Source: Gallionella sp.
Lineage (GTDB): Bacteria > Pseudomonadota > Gammaproteobacteria > Burkholderiales > Gallionellaceae
Direction: 5' to 3'
Assembly: GCA_030690245.1 (NCBI GenBank)
Contig: JAUYGW010000275.1
Location: 1 to 7,429, forward strand
DNA: 7,429 nt
In this document: positions 1-6,009 of the stretch, one piece after another
Numbering within the stretch: position 1 is the stretch's first letter
How the letters are laid out: each line of letters opens with the position of its first letter
Notes under the pieces: model-generated
What the model saw: the letters and a program-made list of their open reading frames with translations, nothing else
Told to the model about the DNA's origin: nothing
The model's database searches: none
Position numbers and translations under genes: made by a program

Positions 1-1778
1 AGCAACTCGGCGCTGGGGATGTCGTTGGCGTCGTCGGTCTTGCCCAGCGGCAGGCTGCCCTTTTCAAAAAAGGTTTCCAGCGCTTCACACAGCTTGAGCT
101 TGTTGCGCAGCGAGAGCTCGATGTTGATGCGCTCGATGCCGTCGCAATAATCGCCCATGCGCGGCAGCGGGATCACCACGTCTTCGTTGACCTTGAACGC
201 GTTGGTGTGCTTCGCGATCGCGGCGGTGCGCGCGCGGTCCAGCCAGAATTTCTTGCGCGCCTCGGCGGACACCGCGATGAAACCCTCGCCATGGCGCAGG
301 TTGGCGAGGCGCACGATTTCCGATGCGGCCGAGGCCGCTGCATCCGCGTCGTCGCTCACCACATCGGCGATCAGCACCATTTTCGGCCGGGTGCCGCGTT
401 TGGCCTTGGTGGCGTAGCCCACCGCCTTCAGGTAGCGCTCGTCGAGGTGTTCCAGCCCGGCCAGGAAAACCTTGCAGGCGGAGAAGGGAGAAGGGGGGAT
501 GCTGCATTTGTCGAATAATGCAGTGATTTCGACGATCGCGGGCACCGCCTCGCGCACCTGGCCGAAAAATTCCAGGCATACCGTGCGGACATGCGCATGC
601 GCGTGGTGCAGGATGAAGCGCGCCGAGGTGATGATGCCGTCGCAGCCTTCCTTCTGGATGCCGGGCAGGCCGGACAGGAATTTATCGGTGACGTCCTTGC
701 CCAGTCCGGCCTTGCGGAATGCGCCGCCGGGGATGGCGAGGGTTTCCGGCGCGCCGTGCGGGGTCTTGCCGTCCAGTTCGAAACGGCTGATGCGGAAGGT
801 CGCGGTTTCCGTGTCGTGGATCTTGCCGAGGTTGTGATCGATGCGCTCGATTTCCATCCACAGGCCGTCCGGCGTGACCATGCGCCAGGAAGCGAGGTTG
901 TCCAGCGCGGTGCCCCACAGCACCGCTTTCTTGCCGCCCGCGTTCATCGACACGTTGCCGCCGATGCATGACGCATCCGCCGAAGTCGGATCGACCGCAA
1001 ATACCAGCTTGTTGCTGTCCGCCGCCTCCATCACGCGCCGCGTCACGACCCCCGCGCCGCAATGGATGGTGGCATAAGGCTCGCTTAAGCCGGGCAGCAC
1101 CAGAGGTTCCACTGCGGAGAGCGCATCCAGTTTCTCGGTGTTGATCACTGCGGAGAATTTATCCAGCGGCACCGCGCCGCCGGTGTAGCCGGTGCCGCCG
1201 CCGCGCGGGATGATGGTCAGCTTGAGTTCGATGCAGGCGCGCACTAGCGGCGCGACTTCCGCCTCGGTGTCGGGGTGCAACACCACGAACGGATATTCCA
1301 CGCGCCAGTCGGTCGCGTCGGTCACATGCGAGACGCGCGCCAGACCGTCGAACTGGATGTTGTCGCGGCGCGTGACGCGGCCCAGTACGCGCAGCACGCG
1401 TTTGCGCAATTGCAGGGTCTGTTCGAATTCGGCGGCGAATTGATCGACCGCCGCGGCGGCGAGCTCGAGCAGGCGCTTAACCTTCTGGTTGTCCTGGCGG
1501 CGCGCTTCGATGTCGTTCAGGCGGTGATGCAGCGCGCCGATCAGCGCTTCGCGGCGCTTGCGGTTGGCGAGCAGGTCGTCCTGCAGATACGGATTGCGCG
1601 TCAGCACCCAGATGTCGCCCAGCACTTCGTACAGCATTTGCGCGGAGCGTCCGGTGCGGCGTTCTTCGCGCAGCGTGTTGAGGATGTCCCACGCCTCGCC
1701 GCCGAGAATGCGCAAGACGATCTCGCGGTCGGAAAACGAGGTGTAGTTGTAGGGGATTTCCCGTAAGCGTGCCGTCAT
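1..1778 (-). CDS. DUF3683-type FAD/FMN-binding oxidoreductase, N-terminal part (cut by the window edge)
   Basis: I translated the minus strand from the ATG at 1776-1778 and found an open frame of about 592 codons that runs off the left edge. The N-terminus ([20 protein letters not shown]) and the following ~150 residues look like DUF3683, which in betaproteobacteria precedes a flavin domain. The FAD-binding type 4 (GlcD/D-lactate dehydrogenase-like) domain follows: the glycine-rich loop [14 protein letters not shown] lies near residues 189-202 and [19 protein letters not shown] near 272-290. The FAD-oxidase C-terminal region follows, with [24 protein letters not shown] near residues 512-535. 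Known family members are about 1,280 residues long and continue with an Fe-S and a DUF3400 region, so roughly half is missing here. The role is probably oxidation of a 2-hydroxy acid or similar substrate with electrons passed to Fe-S centres; the substrate is not known to me. An AAGG at about 1786-1789 (minus) is a modest ribosome binding site 7 bases before the ATG. Confidence 0.88.
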   Translation of the reverse strand, partial: MTARLREIPYNYTSFSDREIVLRILGGEAWDILNTLREERRTGRSAQMLYEVLGDIWVLTRNPYLQDDLLANRKRREALIGALHHRLNDIEARRQDNQKVKRLLELAAAAVDQFAAEFEQTLQLRKRVLRVLGRVTRRDNIQFDGLARVSHVTDATDWRVEYPFVVLHPDTEAEVAPLVRACIELKLTIIPRGGGTGYTGGAVPLDKFSAVINTEKLDALSAVEPLVLPGLSEPYATIHCGAGVVTRRVMEAADSNKLVFAVDPTSADASCIGGNVSMNAGGKKAVLWGTALDNLASWRMVTPDGLWMEIERIDHNLGKIHDTETATFRISRFELDGKTPHGAPETLAIPGGAFRKAGLGKDVTDKFLSGLPGIQKEGCDGIITSARFILHHAHAHVRTVCLEFFGQVREAVPAIVEITALFDKCSIPPSPFSACKVFLAGLEHLDERYLKAVGYATKAKRGTRPKMVLIADVVSDDADAAASAASEIVRLANLRHGEGFIAVSAEARKKFWLDRARTAAIAKHTNAFKVNEDVVIPLPRMGDYCDGIERINIELSLRNKLKLCEALETFFEKGSLPLGKTDDANDIPSAEL

Positions 1779-1803
1779 GGTTTGCCTTGATTCGATGAGA
1801 CGC

Positions 1804-1841
1804 GCATTTTACCTTATGCCTCGCTCATGCGGATAAAATGC
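1804..1841. promoter_or_regulatory. Putative divergent promoter pair with an 8-bp dyad
   Basis: The 70-bp gap between the divergent oxidoreductase and thpR holds a perfect inverted repeat, GCATTTTA at 1804-1811 and TAAAATGC at 1834-1841, with 22 bp between. Each arm contains TAAAAT, a five-of-six match to a sigma70 -10 box, pointing outward on its own strand (1834-1839 plus; 1811-1806 minus). The predicted starts would be near 1846 (plus) and 1799 (minus). I see no convincing -35 boxes. The symmetry could instead be an operator. This is inference from sequence only. Confidence 0.35.
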
Positions 1842-1848
1842 CGGATAT

Positions 1849-2412
1849 ATGAATCATCCATCCGACACCGCAAGGGTGTTCTTCGCCCTGTGGCCTGCCG
1901 CCACCGAGTCCGCGCAGCTGGCTGCCTGGCAGGCCCCGCTGAAACGGCTGTGCGGAGGGCGCGCGATGCGCGGCGAGACGCTGCACAATACGCTGGTGTT
2001 CATCGGCGAGGTGGAATTATATGGACTGGAAGTGTTGCAGCTGGCGGCACAGGAGGTCGGCGGGGAGGGTTTCGAGTTGCGTTTTGACGAAGCGCGCTAC
2101 TGGGGGCACAACCATATCGTGTATGCCGCGCCGCGCCAGGTGCCGCAACAACTGGCGCAACTGGCCGATGCGCTGGAGCAGCGCCTGGCCGCGCACCGCA
2201 TCAAATTCGCCAGCCATCATCTCGTATCTCACGAGTACAAACCGCATGTCACGCTGTTGCGCAACGCGCACTGGAGCGACGCGCCGCTGCCCGCGATGCA
2301 ACCGGTAAGCTGGCAGATCCGGGATTTCGCACTGGTACAATCCGCGCCTCGGGGCGGGTTGATGGATTATCGGGTGCTGGCGCGTTTCCCTTTGGGTGCC
2401 GCTGGCGGATAA
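1849..2412 (+). CDS. thpR: RNA 2',3'-cyclic phosphodiesterase (2'-5' RNA ligase family)
   Basis: The 187-residue protein belongs to the 2H phosphoesterase superfamily. The two hallmark HxTx motifs are present: H46-N-T48-L in LHNTLVFIGEV and H133-V-T135-L in PHVTLLRNA. The N-terminus RVFFALWP is the usual first strand. Its length matches the family (about 175-190). Members hydrolyse RNA 2',3'-cyclic phosphates to 2'-phosphates in the cytoplasm and can join tRNA halves by 2'-5' linkage in vitro; the physiological substrate is uncertain. The ATG at 1849 is chosen because translation from there gives the full first strand; the ATGs at 1827 and 1838 are in other frames. No purine-rich ribosome binding site precedes it, but a TAAAAT box ends 9 bases upstream, so the message may be almost leaderless. 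It is divergent from the FAD oxidoreductase, and a CACGAAG inverted repeat follows the stop codon. Confidence 0.93.
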   Translation: MNHPSDTARVFFALWPAATESAQLAAWQAPLKRLCGGRAMRGETLHNTLVFIGEVELYGLEVLQLAAQEVGGEGFELRFDEARYWGHNHIVYAAPRQVPQQLAQLADALEQRLAAHRIKFASHHLVSHEYKPHVTLLRNAHWSDAPLPAMQPVSWQIRDFALVQSAPRGGLMDYRVLARFPLGAAGG

Positions 2413-2426
2413 TTTTTAAACGCCAA

Positions 2427-2560
2427 TTGAACCACGAAGGGCACGAAGAACGCGAAGAAGGGCAGGAGATTATTTCAGGGGTAACAATCACCCTGCAAGT
2501 AAACGCCAAATGGTATGTAATCCTGCAAATCACTTCGTGGTCTTCGTGCCCTTCGTGCTG
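2427..2560. repeat. CACGAAG-type long inverted repeat, copy 1
   Basis: Three 9-bp-spaced units (CACGAAG at 2433 and 2442, CGCGAAG at 2451) form the left arm. The right arm, 2531-2560, carries the complement. CACGAAGGGCACGAAGA (2433-2449) is perfectly complementary to 2541-2557 (17 bp), with 91 bp between the arms; a further 6 of the next 10 positions pair. The spacer holds a small CAGGG/CCCTG hairpin (2476-2480 with 2491-2495). The 10-mer TAAACGCCAA occurs just outside the left arm (2417-2426) and again in the spacer (2500-2509). The element fills most of the gap between thpR and the CorA-like gene. From memory, CACGAAG repeats recur in intergenic DNA of many bacteria and give spurious HEGHEDHE-like peptides. 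The function is unknown to me. Confidence 0.8.
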
Positions 2561-2607
2561 AAATGTTCTATAGGGTAAGTTAGTCATTAAACAGCAGGGA
2601 CGCAGGC

Positions 2608-3042
2608 ATGCTCAATATTTTTACGCTGGAAAACGGACGGCTGGTGGCAATCCGGCCGGATGAGGTTGCAACGCGCCGCGCGATTTCGTTCCTGATGAGC
2701 AGCAAGCTGCTCGCCCCGGAACAGTTTGAAGAAGCGCGCCAGATCATGCAGGACATCGACTCGCTGGACGGGCATACCGCATTCCTGTTCGACAAGATCA
2801 ATTTTCTGATGAATGCCACGGTCGGTTTCATCAACATCAACCAGAACAAGATCGTGCGCCTGTTCTCGGTGGCCGCGGTGGCGTTGTTGCCGCCCACCCT
2901 GATCGCTTCGGTCTACGGGATGAATTTTCAACACATGCCGGAACTTCAGCGGGCAAACGGCTATCTATTCGCCCTGTCGCTGATGGCGGCATCCGTCGCA
3001 TTGCCGTTTTGGCTGTTCCACCGCAAGGGTTGGCTGAAATAG
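2608..3042 (+). CDS. corA: CorA-like divalent cation channel with an internal deletion of the cytoplasmic domain
   Basis: The protein has 144 residues, against about 316-330 for CorA Mg2+/Co2+ channels. Residues 1-12 (MLNIFTLENGRL) match the CorA N-terminus; E. coli starts MLSAFQLENNRL. Residues 20-144 match the CorA C-terminal ~125 residues: the long pore helix TRRAISFLM...FDKINFLMNATVGFININQNKI, TM1 about 84-104 ending in the selectivity signature Y-G104-M-N106-F, the loop MPEL, TM2 about 118-136, and the basic end HRKGWLK. About 170 residues of the soluble metal-sensing alpha/beta domain are missing between them, with the frame intact. The start at 2608 has an AGGGA-like ribosome binding site (about 2596-2600). 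Full CorA is an inner-membrane pentamer gated by cytoplasmic Mg2+ sites; this form would keep the pore but lose most of the sensor. It may be a working mini-subunit or a decaying paralogue. A short GC hairpin (3049-3067) without a T-tract follows the stop. Confidence 0.8.
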   Translation: MLNIFTLENGRLVAIRPDEVATRRAISFLMSSKLLAPEQFEEARQIMQDIDSLDGHTAFLFDKINFLMNATVGFININQNKIVRLFSVAAVALLPPTLIASVYGMNFQHMPELQRANGYLFALSLMAASVALPFWLFHRKGWLK

Positions 3043-3095
3043 GCCGTCCTGCGGCTGCTTGCCGCGGACCCTAACCCAATACTAAAGACTACGTT

Positions 3096-4163
3096 ATGAA
3101 AAAATCGAACTATTCCACCCCGTCGGGCGGCTTGCTGTTGCTGGCCTTGTTGTGCCTGGAGTTTGCCCCTGCGGCCCATGCCGGCGGCGATGAATTTGCG
3201 CTCTGTGCGAAAAAATATCCGGGCAACAACGCCGAACGCCTGAAGTGTTACGACAATGCGCAGGCCGCTGCGACCGTATCCGACCTGCCGCAGCCGGAAG
3301 ATGACGAAGAAGCGCCGCCGGCCGCCGAGCGCTCCTACCTGACCAGGACCTGGAATCTGGATGACCGGACCAGCCACGACGAAAGCAAACTGGGCCGCCT
3401 TATACCGCACCGGTTAAACTATTTGACGATCAGGAAAACCTTCAACGTCAACAATCGGCCTGCCTCCCCCGCCGCCGTCAACGGCACGCCCACACCCGAT
3501 GACATTGATGCGCTGGAAACCAAATTTCAACTGAGTTTCAAGAAGGATTTCGGTAGCCAGCATGACATCAATTTTTGGGACTTCAAGACATTGCGCGTGT
3601 GGGGGGCTTATACGCAGCAATCCAATTGGCAGGTGCTCAACACGCGCAATTCATCGCCGTTCCGCGAAACCAATTACGAACCGGAACTGATTGCCACGTT
3701 CGGCACCGGCGCTGCGTCGGGATTGAAGATGGCCAATCTCGGCCTGGTGCACCAATCGAATGGAAAGCGCTTTACGGAATCGCGCAGCTGGAACCGCGTC
3801 TACCTGCAGGGCGGCTGGGAGTGGAACAACAGCACATCCATCATGGCGCGCGGCTGGTGGCGTATTCCGGAGAATGCGCTGAAAGACGACAACCCGGACA
3901 TCGCCGATTATATCGGGCGGGCCGACCTGGTGGCGCGCTGGGAGCCCACGGATAAATCGCAGGCCGTGGCCATATTGCTGCGCAACAATCTCCGCTGGAC
4001 GCAAAACCGCGGCTTCGTGCAGGTCGATTGGTCGACGCCGATCGCATTGGGCAATGCGGTGCGCGTGCATGCGCAAGTGACTTCGGGTTTTGGCGAAAGC
4101 CTGATCGACTACAACCACCGCCAGAACACCTTCGGGCTGGGATTTTCTTTCCGCGAATGGTAG
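3096..4163 (+). CDS. pldA: Outer membrane phospholipase A (PldA)
   Basis: The 355-residue protein is an outer membrane phospholipase A1, a 12-strand beta-barrel that hydrolyses phospholipids displaced to the outer leaflet, active as a calcium-dependent dimer in the characterised enterobacterial enzyme. A signal peptide is visible: MKKSNY, a leucine-rich core (residues 12-20) and a likely cleavage after A29 (AHA). A mature N-terminal segment with C37 and C51 (LCAKKYPGNNAERLKCYD) precedes an acidic, proline-rich linker (about 64-78). Family motifs are YTQQSNWQ (172-179), FRETNYEPELI (189-199), the catalytic HQSNG with H219 and S221, SRSWNR with N233, and GFGESLIDYN (331-340). The chain ends in FSFREW, an aromatic C-terminus suited to barrel assembly. 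It starts 53 bp after the CorA-like gene on the same strand, so co-transcription is possible. The ribosome binding site is weak (AAAG, about 3083-3086). Confidence 0.95.
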   Translation: MKKSNYSTPSGGLLLLALLCLEFAPAAHAGGDEFALCAKKYPGNNAERLKCYDNAQAAATVSDLPQPEDDEEAPPAAERSYLTRTWNLDDRTSHDESKLGRLIPHRLNYLTIRKTFNVNNRPASPAAVNGTPTPDDIDALETKFQLSFKKDFGSQHDINFWDFKTLRVWGAYTQQSNWQVLNTRNSSPFRETNYEPELIATFGTGAASGLKMANLGLVHQSNGKRFTESRSWNRVYLQGGWEWNNSTSIMARGWWRIPENALKDDNPDIADYIGRADLVARWEPTDKSQAVAILLRNNLRWTQNRGFVQVDWSTPIALGNAVRVHAQVTSGFGESLIDYNHRQNTFGLGFSFREW

Positions 4164-4173
4164 CTGCCGGTGG

Positions 4174-4190
4174 GCGGATTTTTTATCCGC
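4174..4190. terminator. Hairpin in the pldA/tcdA convergent junction, possible terminator
   Basis: GCGGAT (4174-4179) and ATCCGC (4185-4190) form a perfect 6-bp stem around a five-T loop, between two converging genes only 19 bp apart. The right arm includes the last tcdA codons and part of its stop. The T-run lies in the loop rather than after the stem, so a classical intrinsic terminator is not clearly formed in either direction. Placement between convergent genes is the main support. Confidence 0.3.
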
Positions 4191-4935
4191 AAGGTTGCTG
4201 TTCGGGAGCCTCCAGCAAACATTTGATGACCGCGCCCGCCAGCATGAAGCCGAATAGCGGCGGCATGTAGCTGAGGGTGCCGTTTACCGCGCGCGGGCGG
4301 CCGCGGTCCAGCGCTTGCGGCGGCAGCGGCGGGCGCGGCGCTTCATCCGAGAACACCGTGAGGATGCCCTTGCTGATGTTGTGATGGCGGCGCAGGCGCT
4401 GGCGCATCTGGCTCGCCAGCGGGCACATGATGGTCTTGCTGATATCTGCCACCTTGATATGCGCCGGGTCGATGCGGTTGCCCGCACCCATGCTGGAGGC
4501 CACTTTCAGTCCGCGCTTGTGGCTTTCGGCAACCAAGGCTTCCTTGCAGGCCAGCGAGTCGATGCAGTCGATCACGTAATCGCAGTCGCCCGGCACCAGC
4601 TCGTTGACGTTCTCGCGGGTGAGAAAGCTGCGCAGCACCGTCACCTCGCAACCGGGGTTGATGTCCGCGATGCGCGCACACATCAATTCCGCCTTGGATT
4701 GCCCGACGGTAGAAAGCAAGGCGGGCAGCTGGCGGTTGATGTTGCTGACGGCCACCACATCGTGATCGAGCAGCGTCAATCTGCCGATACCGGCGCGCGC
4801 CAGCGCTTCGGTGCAATAGGAACCGACCCCGCCCATGCCGGCGACAAAGATATGCTTGCCGGCGAGAGTGGTGATACCTTCGCTGCCGACGAGGATGTGG
4901 GTGCGGGTGAATTGGGGAGGGATAGTGTTTGGCAT
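4183..4935 (-). CDS. tcdA: tRNA threonylcarbamoyladenosine dehydratase (ThiF/MoeB superfamily)
   Basis: The 250-residue protein is a ThiF/MoeB/E1-like adenylating enzyme of the TcdA (CsdL) type, which dehydrates t6A37 to cyclic t6A in tRNAs reading ANN codons. Visible motifs are the nucleotide-binding GMGGVGS (33-39), the acidic residue after beta-2 (LLDHD, D57), N-I-N-R68-Q, K81 in GQSKAE and the CIDS aspartate D126, all equivalent to MoeB active-site positions. The RTHILVG start and the NGTLSYMPPLFG stretch (218-229) fit TcdA rather than MoeB or ThiF; there is no rhodanese domain and no CxxC zinc motif. E. coli TcdA has 268 residues. The gene begins 7 bp after the yjjV-like stop, so the two form a small minus-strand operon. 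No Shine-Dalgarno site is visible, but a TATAAT hexamer at 4947-4942 would place a transcript start at or next to the ATG. Confidence 0.9.
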   Translation of the reverse strand: MPNTIPPQFTRTHILVGSEGITTLAGKHIFVAGMGGVGSYCTEALARAGIGRLTLLDHDVVAVSNINRQLPALLSTVGQSKAELMCARIADINPGCEVTVLRSFLTRENVNELVPGDCDYVIDCIDSLACKEALVAESHKRGLKVASSMGAGNRIDPAHIKVADISKTIMCPLASQMRQRLRRHHNISKGILTVFSDEAPRPPLPPQALDRGRPRAVNGTLSYMPPLFGFMLAGAVIKCLLEAPEQQPCG

Positions 4936-4941
4936 GGTGCG

Positions 4942-4947
4942 ATTATA
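4942..4947 (-). promoter_or_regulatory. Perfect TATAAT -10 box at the yjjV/tcdA junction
   Basis: Read on the minus strand, positions 4947 to 4942 are TATAAT, an exact sigma70 -10 consensus. Counting the usual ~7 bases downstream puts the transcript start at about 4935, the A of the tcdA ATG. The -35 region (about 4964-4972) is poor. The hexamer overlaps the stop codon of the upstream gene, so it may be coincidence. Confidence 0.35.
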
Positions 4948-5749
4948 AATGCGATGGTGTTAATGCAGGTAACACCGTGAGCGCGTTCGCCGTCGTCGCC
5001 GCCGCAATCTCCGCCAGCGGCATACCGCGCAATTCCGCCAGCGTCTGCGCGATGCGCGGCAGGTATTCCGGTTTGTTCGGAGCGCCGCGTTCGAGAAAGC
5101 AGGGCGCAATATCCGGCGCGTCGGTCTCCAGCACGATGCTTTCCAGCGGCAGAGTCGCGGCGAGTTCGCGCAGGCGCGTGGCGCGCGGGTAGGTCATCGC
5201 GCCGCCGAAGCCGAGCCTGAAGCCGAGCCCGATGAACTCCTCCGCCTGTTGGCGGCTGCCGCTGAAGGCGTGAACGATGCCTGCCCTGAGCTTGGCCGCA
5301 GAGCCGCCGCTTCCATAGAATTGGCGCAGGTGCTTGAGGACGGTGTCCTGTGCGCGGCGGACATGCAGCAGCACCGGCAAATCGAATTCGCGCGCCAGCC
5401 TGAGCTGTGCGGCGAAAAAGTATTCCTGCCGCGCGCGGTCGTGCGGTTCGATGAAAAAATCCAGCCCGATTTCACCGATCGCGACCGGGCGATGATCGCG
5501 CAGATAGCCGCGCAATACGTCGAGGTCTTCCGGCGTCGCGCTGTCGGTATACATCGGGTGGATGCCGTAGGCGGGCGCGCAGGCGGGGAAGCGTGCGCAT
5601 AGTTCGCGCACCGCTTCGAAATTGGCTCGCGCGACCGAGGGCACGACGATGCGCCCGACCCCTGCGGCAAGCGCGGTTTCCATCAACGCGGGCTGGATGC
5701 CGCCGAATTCGGCGGCATCCAGATGGCAGTGGGTGTCGATGAAGGTCAT
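4943..5749 (-). CDS. yjjV: TatD family metal-dependent hydrolase, YjjV type
   Basis: The 268-residue protein is an amidohydrolase-fold (TIM barrel) TatD-family hydrolase. Metal ligands are recognisable: H7 and H9 in FIDTHCHLD, E93 in GEIGLDFF, H129 in LLHVRRAQD, H160 in VHAFSGS, and D210 in LETDAPD. The stretch HAFSGSRQQAEEFIGLGFRLGFGGAMTYPRA is close to E. coli YjjV, which is why I prefer that subgroup over TatD or YcfH. The family includes 3'-5' DNA exonucleases and phosphodiesterases; the exact substrate of YjjV-type proteins is not settled. The frame is open to an earlier start at 5803, but that extension runs through the CACGG repeat and the family begins directly with MxFIDTHCH, so 5749 is chosen. 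It is the upstream gene of a pair with tcdA. No strong ribosome binding site is seen. Confidence 0.92.
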   Translation of the reverse strand: MTFIDTHCHLDAAEFGGIQPALMETALAAGVGRIVVPSVARANFEAVRELCARFPACAPAYGIHPMYTDSATPEDLDVLRGYLRDHRPVAIGEIGLDFFIEPHDRARQEYFFAAQLRLAREFDLPVLLHVRRAQDTVLKHLRQFYGSGGSAAKLRAGIVHAFSGSRQQAEEFIGLGFRLGFGGAMTYPRATRLRELAATLPLESIVLETDAPDIAPCFLERGAPNKPEYLPRIAQTLAELRGMPLAEIAAATTANALTVLPALTPSHL

Positions 5750-5770
5750 AGGTTGCAAAAGGCAATCAGC

Positions 5771-5800
5771 CACGGGTGGGCACGGATACTCACGGATTAT
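5771..5800. repeat. Three tandem 10-bp units beginning CACGG
   Basis: CACGGGTGGG, CACGGATACT and CACGGATTAT follow one another exactly (5771, 5781, 5791). They lie 22 bp upstream of the yjjV-like start and about 50 bp from the CACGAAG inverted repeat. Similar CACGGAT repeats occur, from memory, in intergenic DNA of other proteobacteria. The 10-bp spacing places each unit on the same face of the helix. No function can be assigned. Confidence 0.55.
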
Positions 5801-5847
5801 CAAGAAGCGCCCTATTTAACCCAGATTAACCTAAAAAACGCAGCTCA

Positions 5848-5980
5848 CCACGAAGAACACAAAGATCACGAAGATTTTTCAATCGGCTATGTGCGACTGA
5901 ACGCTCACCCAAGTGGTGTCTGGCGTTTTTGTGACAACCAACTGTTTTTCTTCACGTCCTTCGTGTTCTTCGTGGTTCAA
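5848..5980. repeat. CACGAAG-type long inverted repeat, copy 2
   Basis: The left arm (5848-5874) has 9-bp-spaced units CACGAAG (5849), CACAAAG (5858) and CACGAAG (5867). The right arm (5949-5975) is its complement at 22 of 27 positions, with 74 bp between. The 13-mer TTGAACCACGAAG is shared exactly with copy 1 but on the opposite strand (5980-5968 here, 2427-2439 there), so the two copies lie in opposite orientation. The spacer sequences differ, apart from a shared AAACGCCA. This element occupies about half of the 260-bp gene-free stretch 5750-6009, between the end of the ParA-like gene and the yjjV-like gene; apart from it and the CACGG array I see nothing there. Confidence 0.75.
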
Positions 5981-6009
5981 ATGAGGTTTTAAGGATTAAT
6001 GGAATGGGT

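Noticed and set aside
2432..2558. CRISPR-like array
   Set aside because: The units are 9 bp and directly adjacent, with an inverted partner, not 25-40 bp repeats with regular spacers; no cas gene is present.
2249..2587. Minus-strand 112-codon frame over the end of thpR and the repeat
   Set aside because: Contains HEGHEDHE from the same repeat type and then runs antisense to thpR.
3049..3067. GC hairpin after the CorA-like gene as an intrinsic terminator
   Set aside because: The stem is short (GCGGC/GCCGC plus a wobble and one pair) and is not followed by a T-run.
4315..4980. Plus-strand open frame of 221 codons opposite tcdA
   Set aside because: Antisense to a motif-complete TcdA; a composition-driven shadow in GC-rich DNA.
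5750..5803. Eighteen-codon N-terminal extension of the yjjV-like gene
   Set aside because: The extension translates the CACGG repeat; the family begins with the metal-binding HxH only a few residues after the start.
5723..5992. Plus-strand 89-codon frame covering the gap between yjjV and the ParA-like gene
   Set aside because: Its residues (HHEEHKDHED) are the translation of the CACGAAG and CACGG repeats, a common source of spurious proteins.
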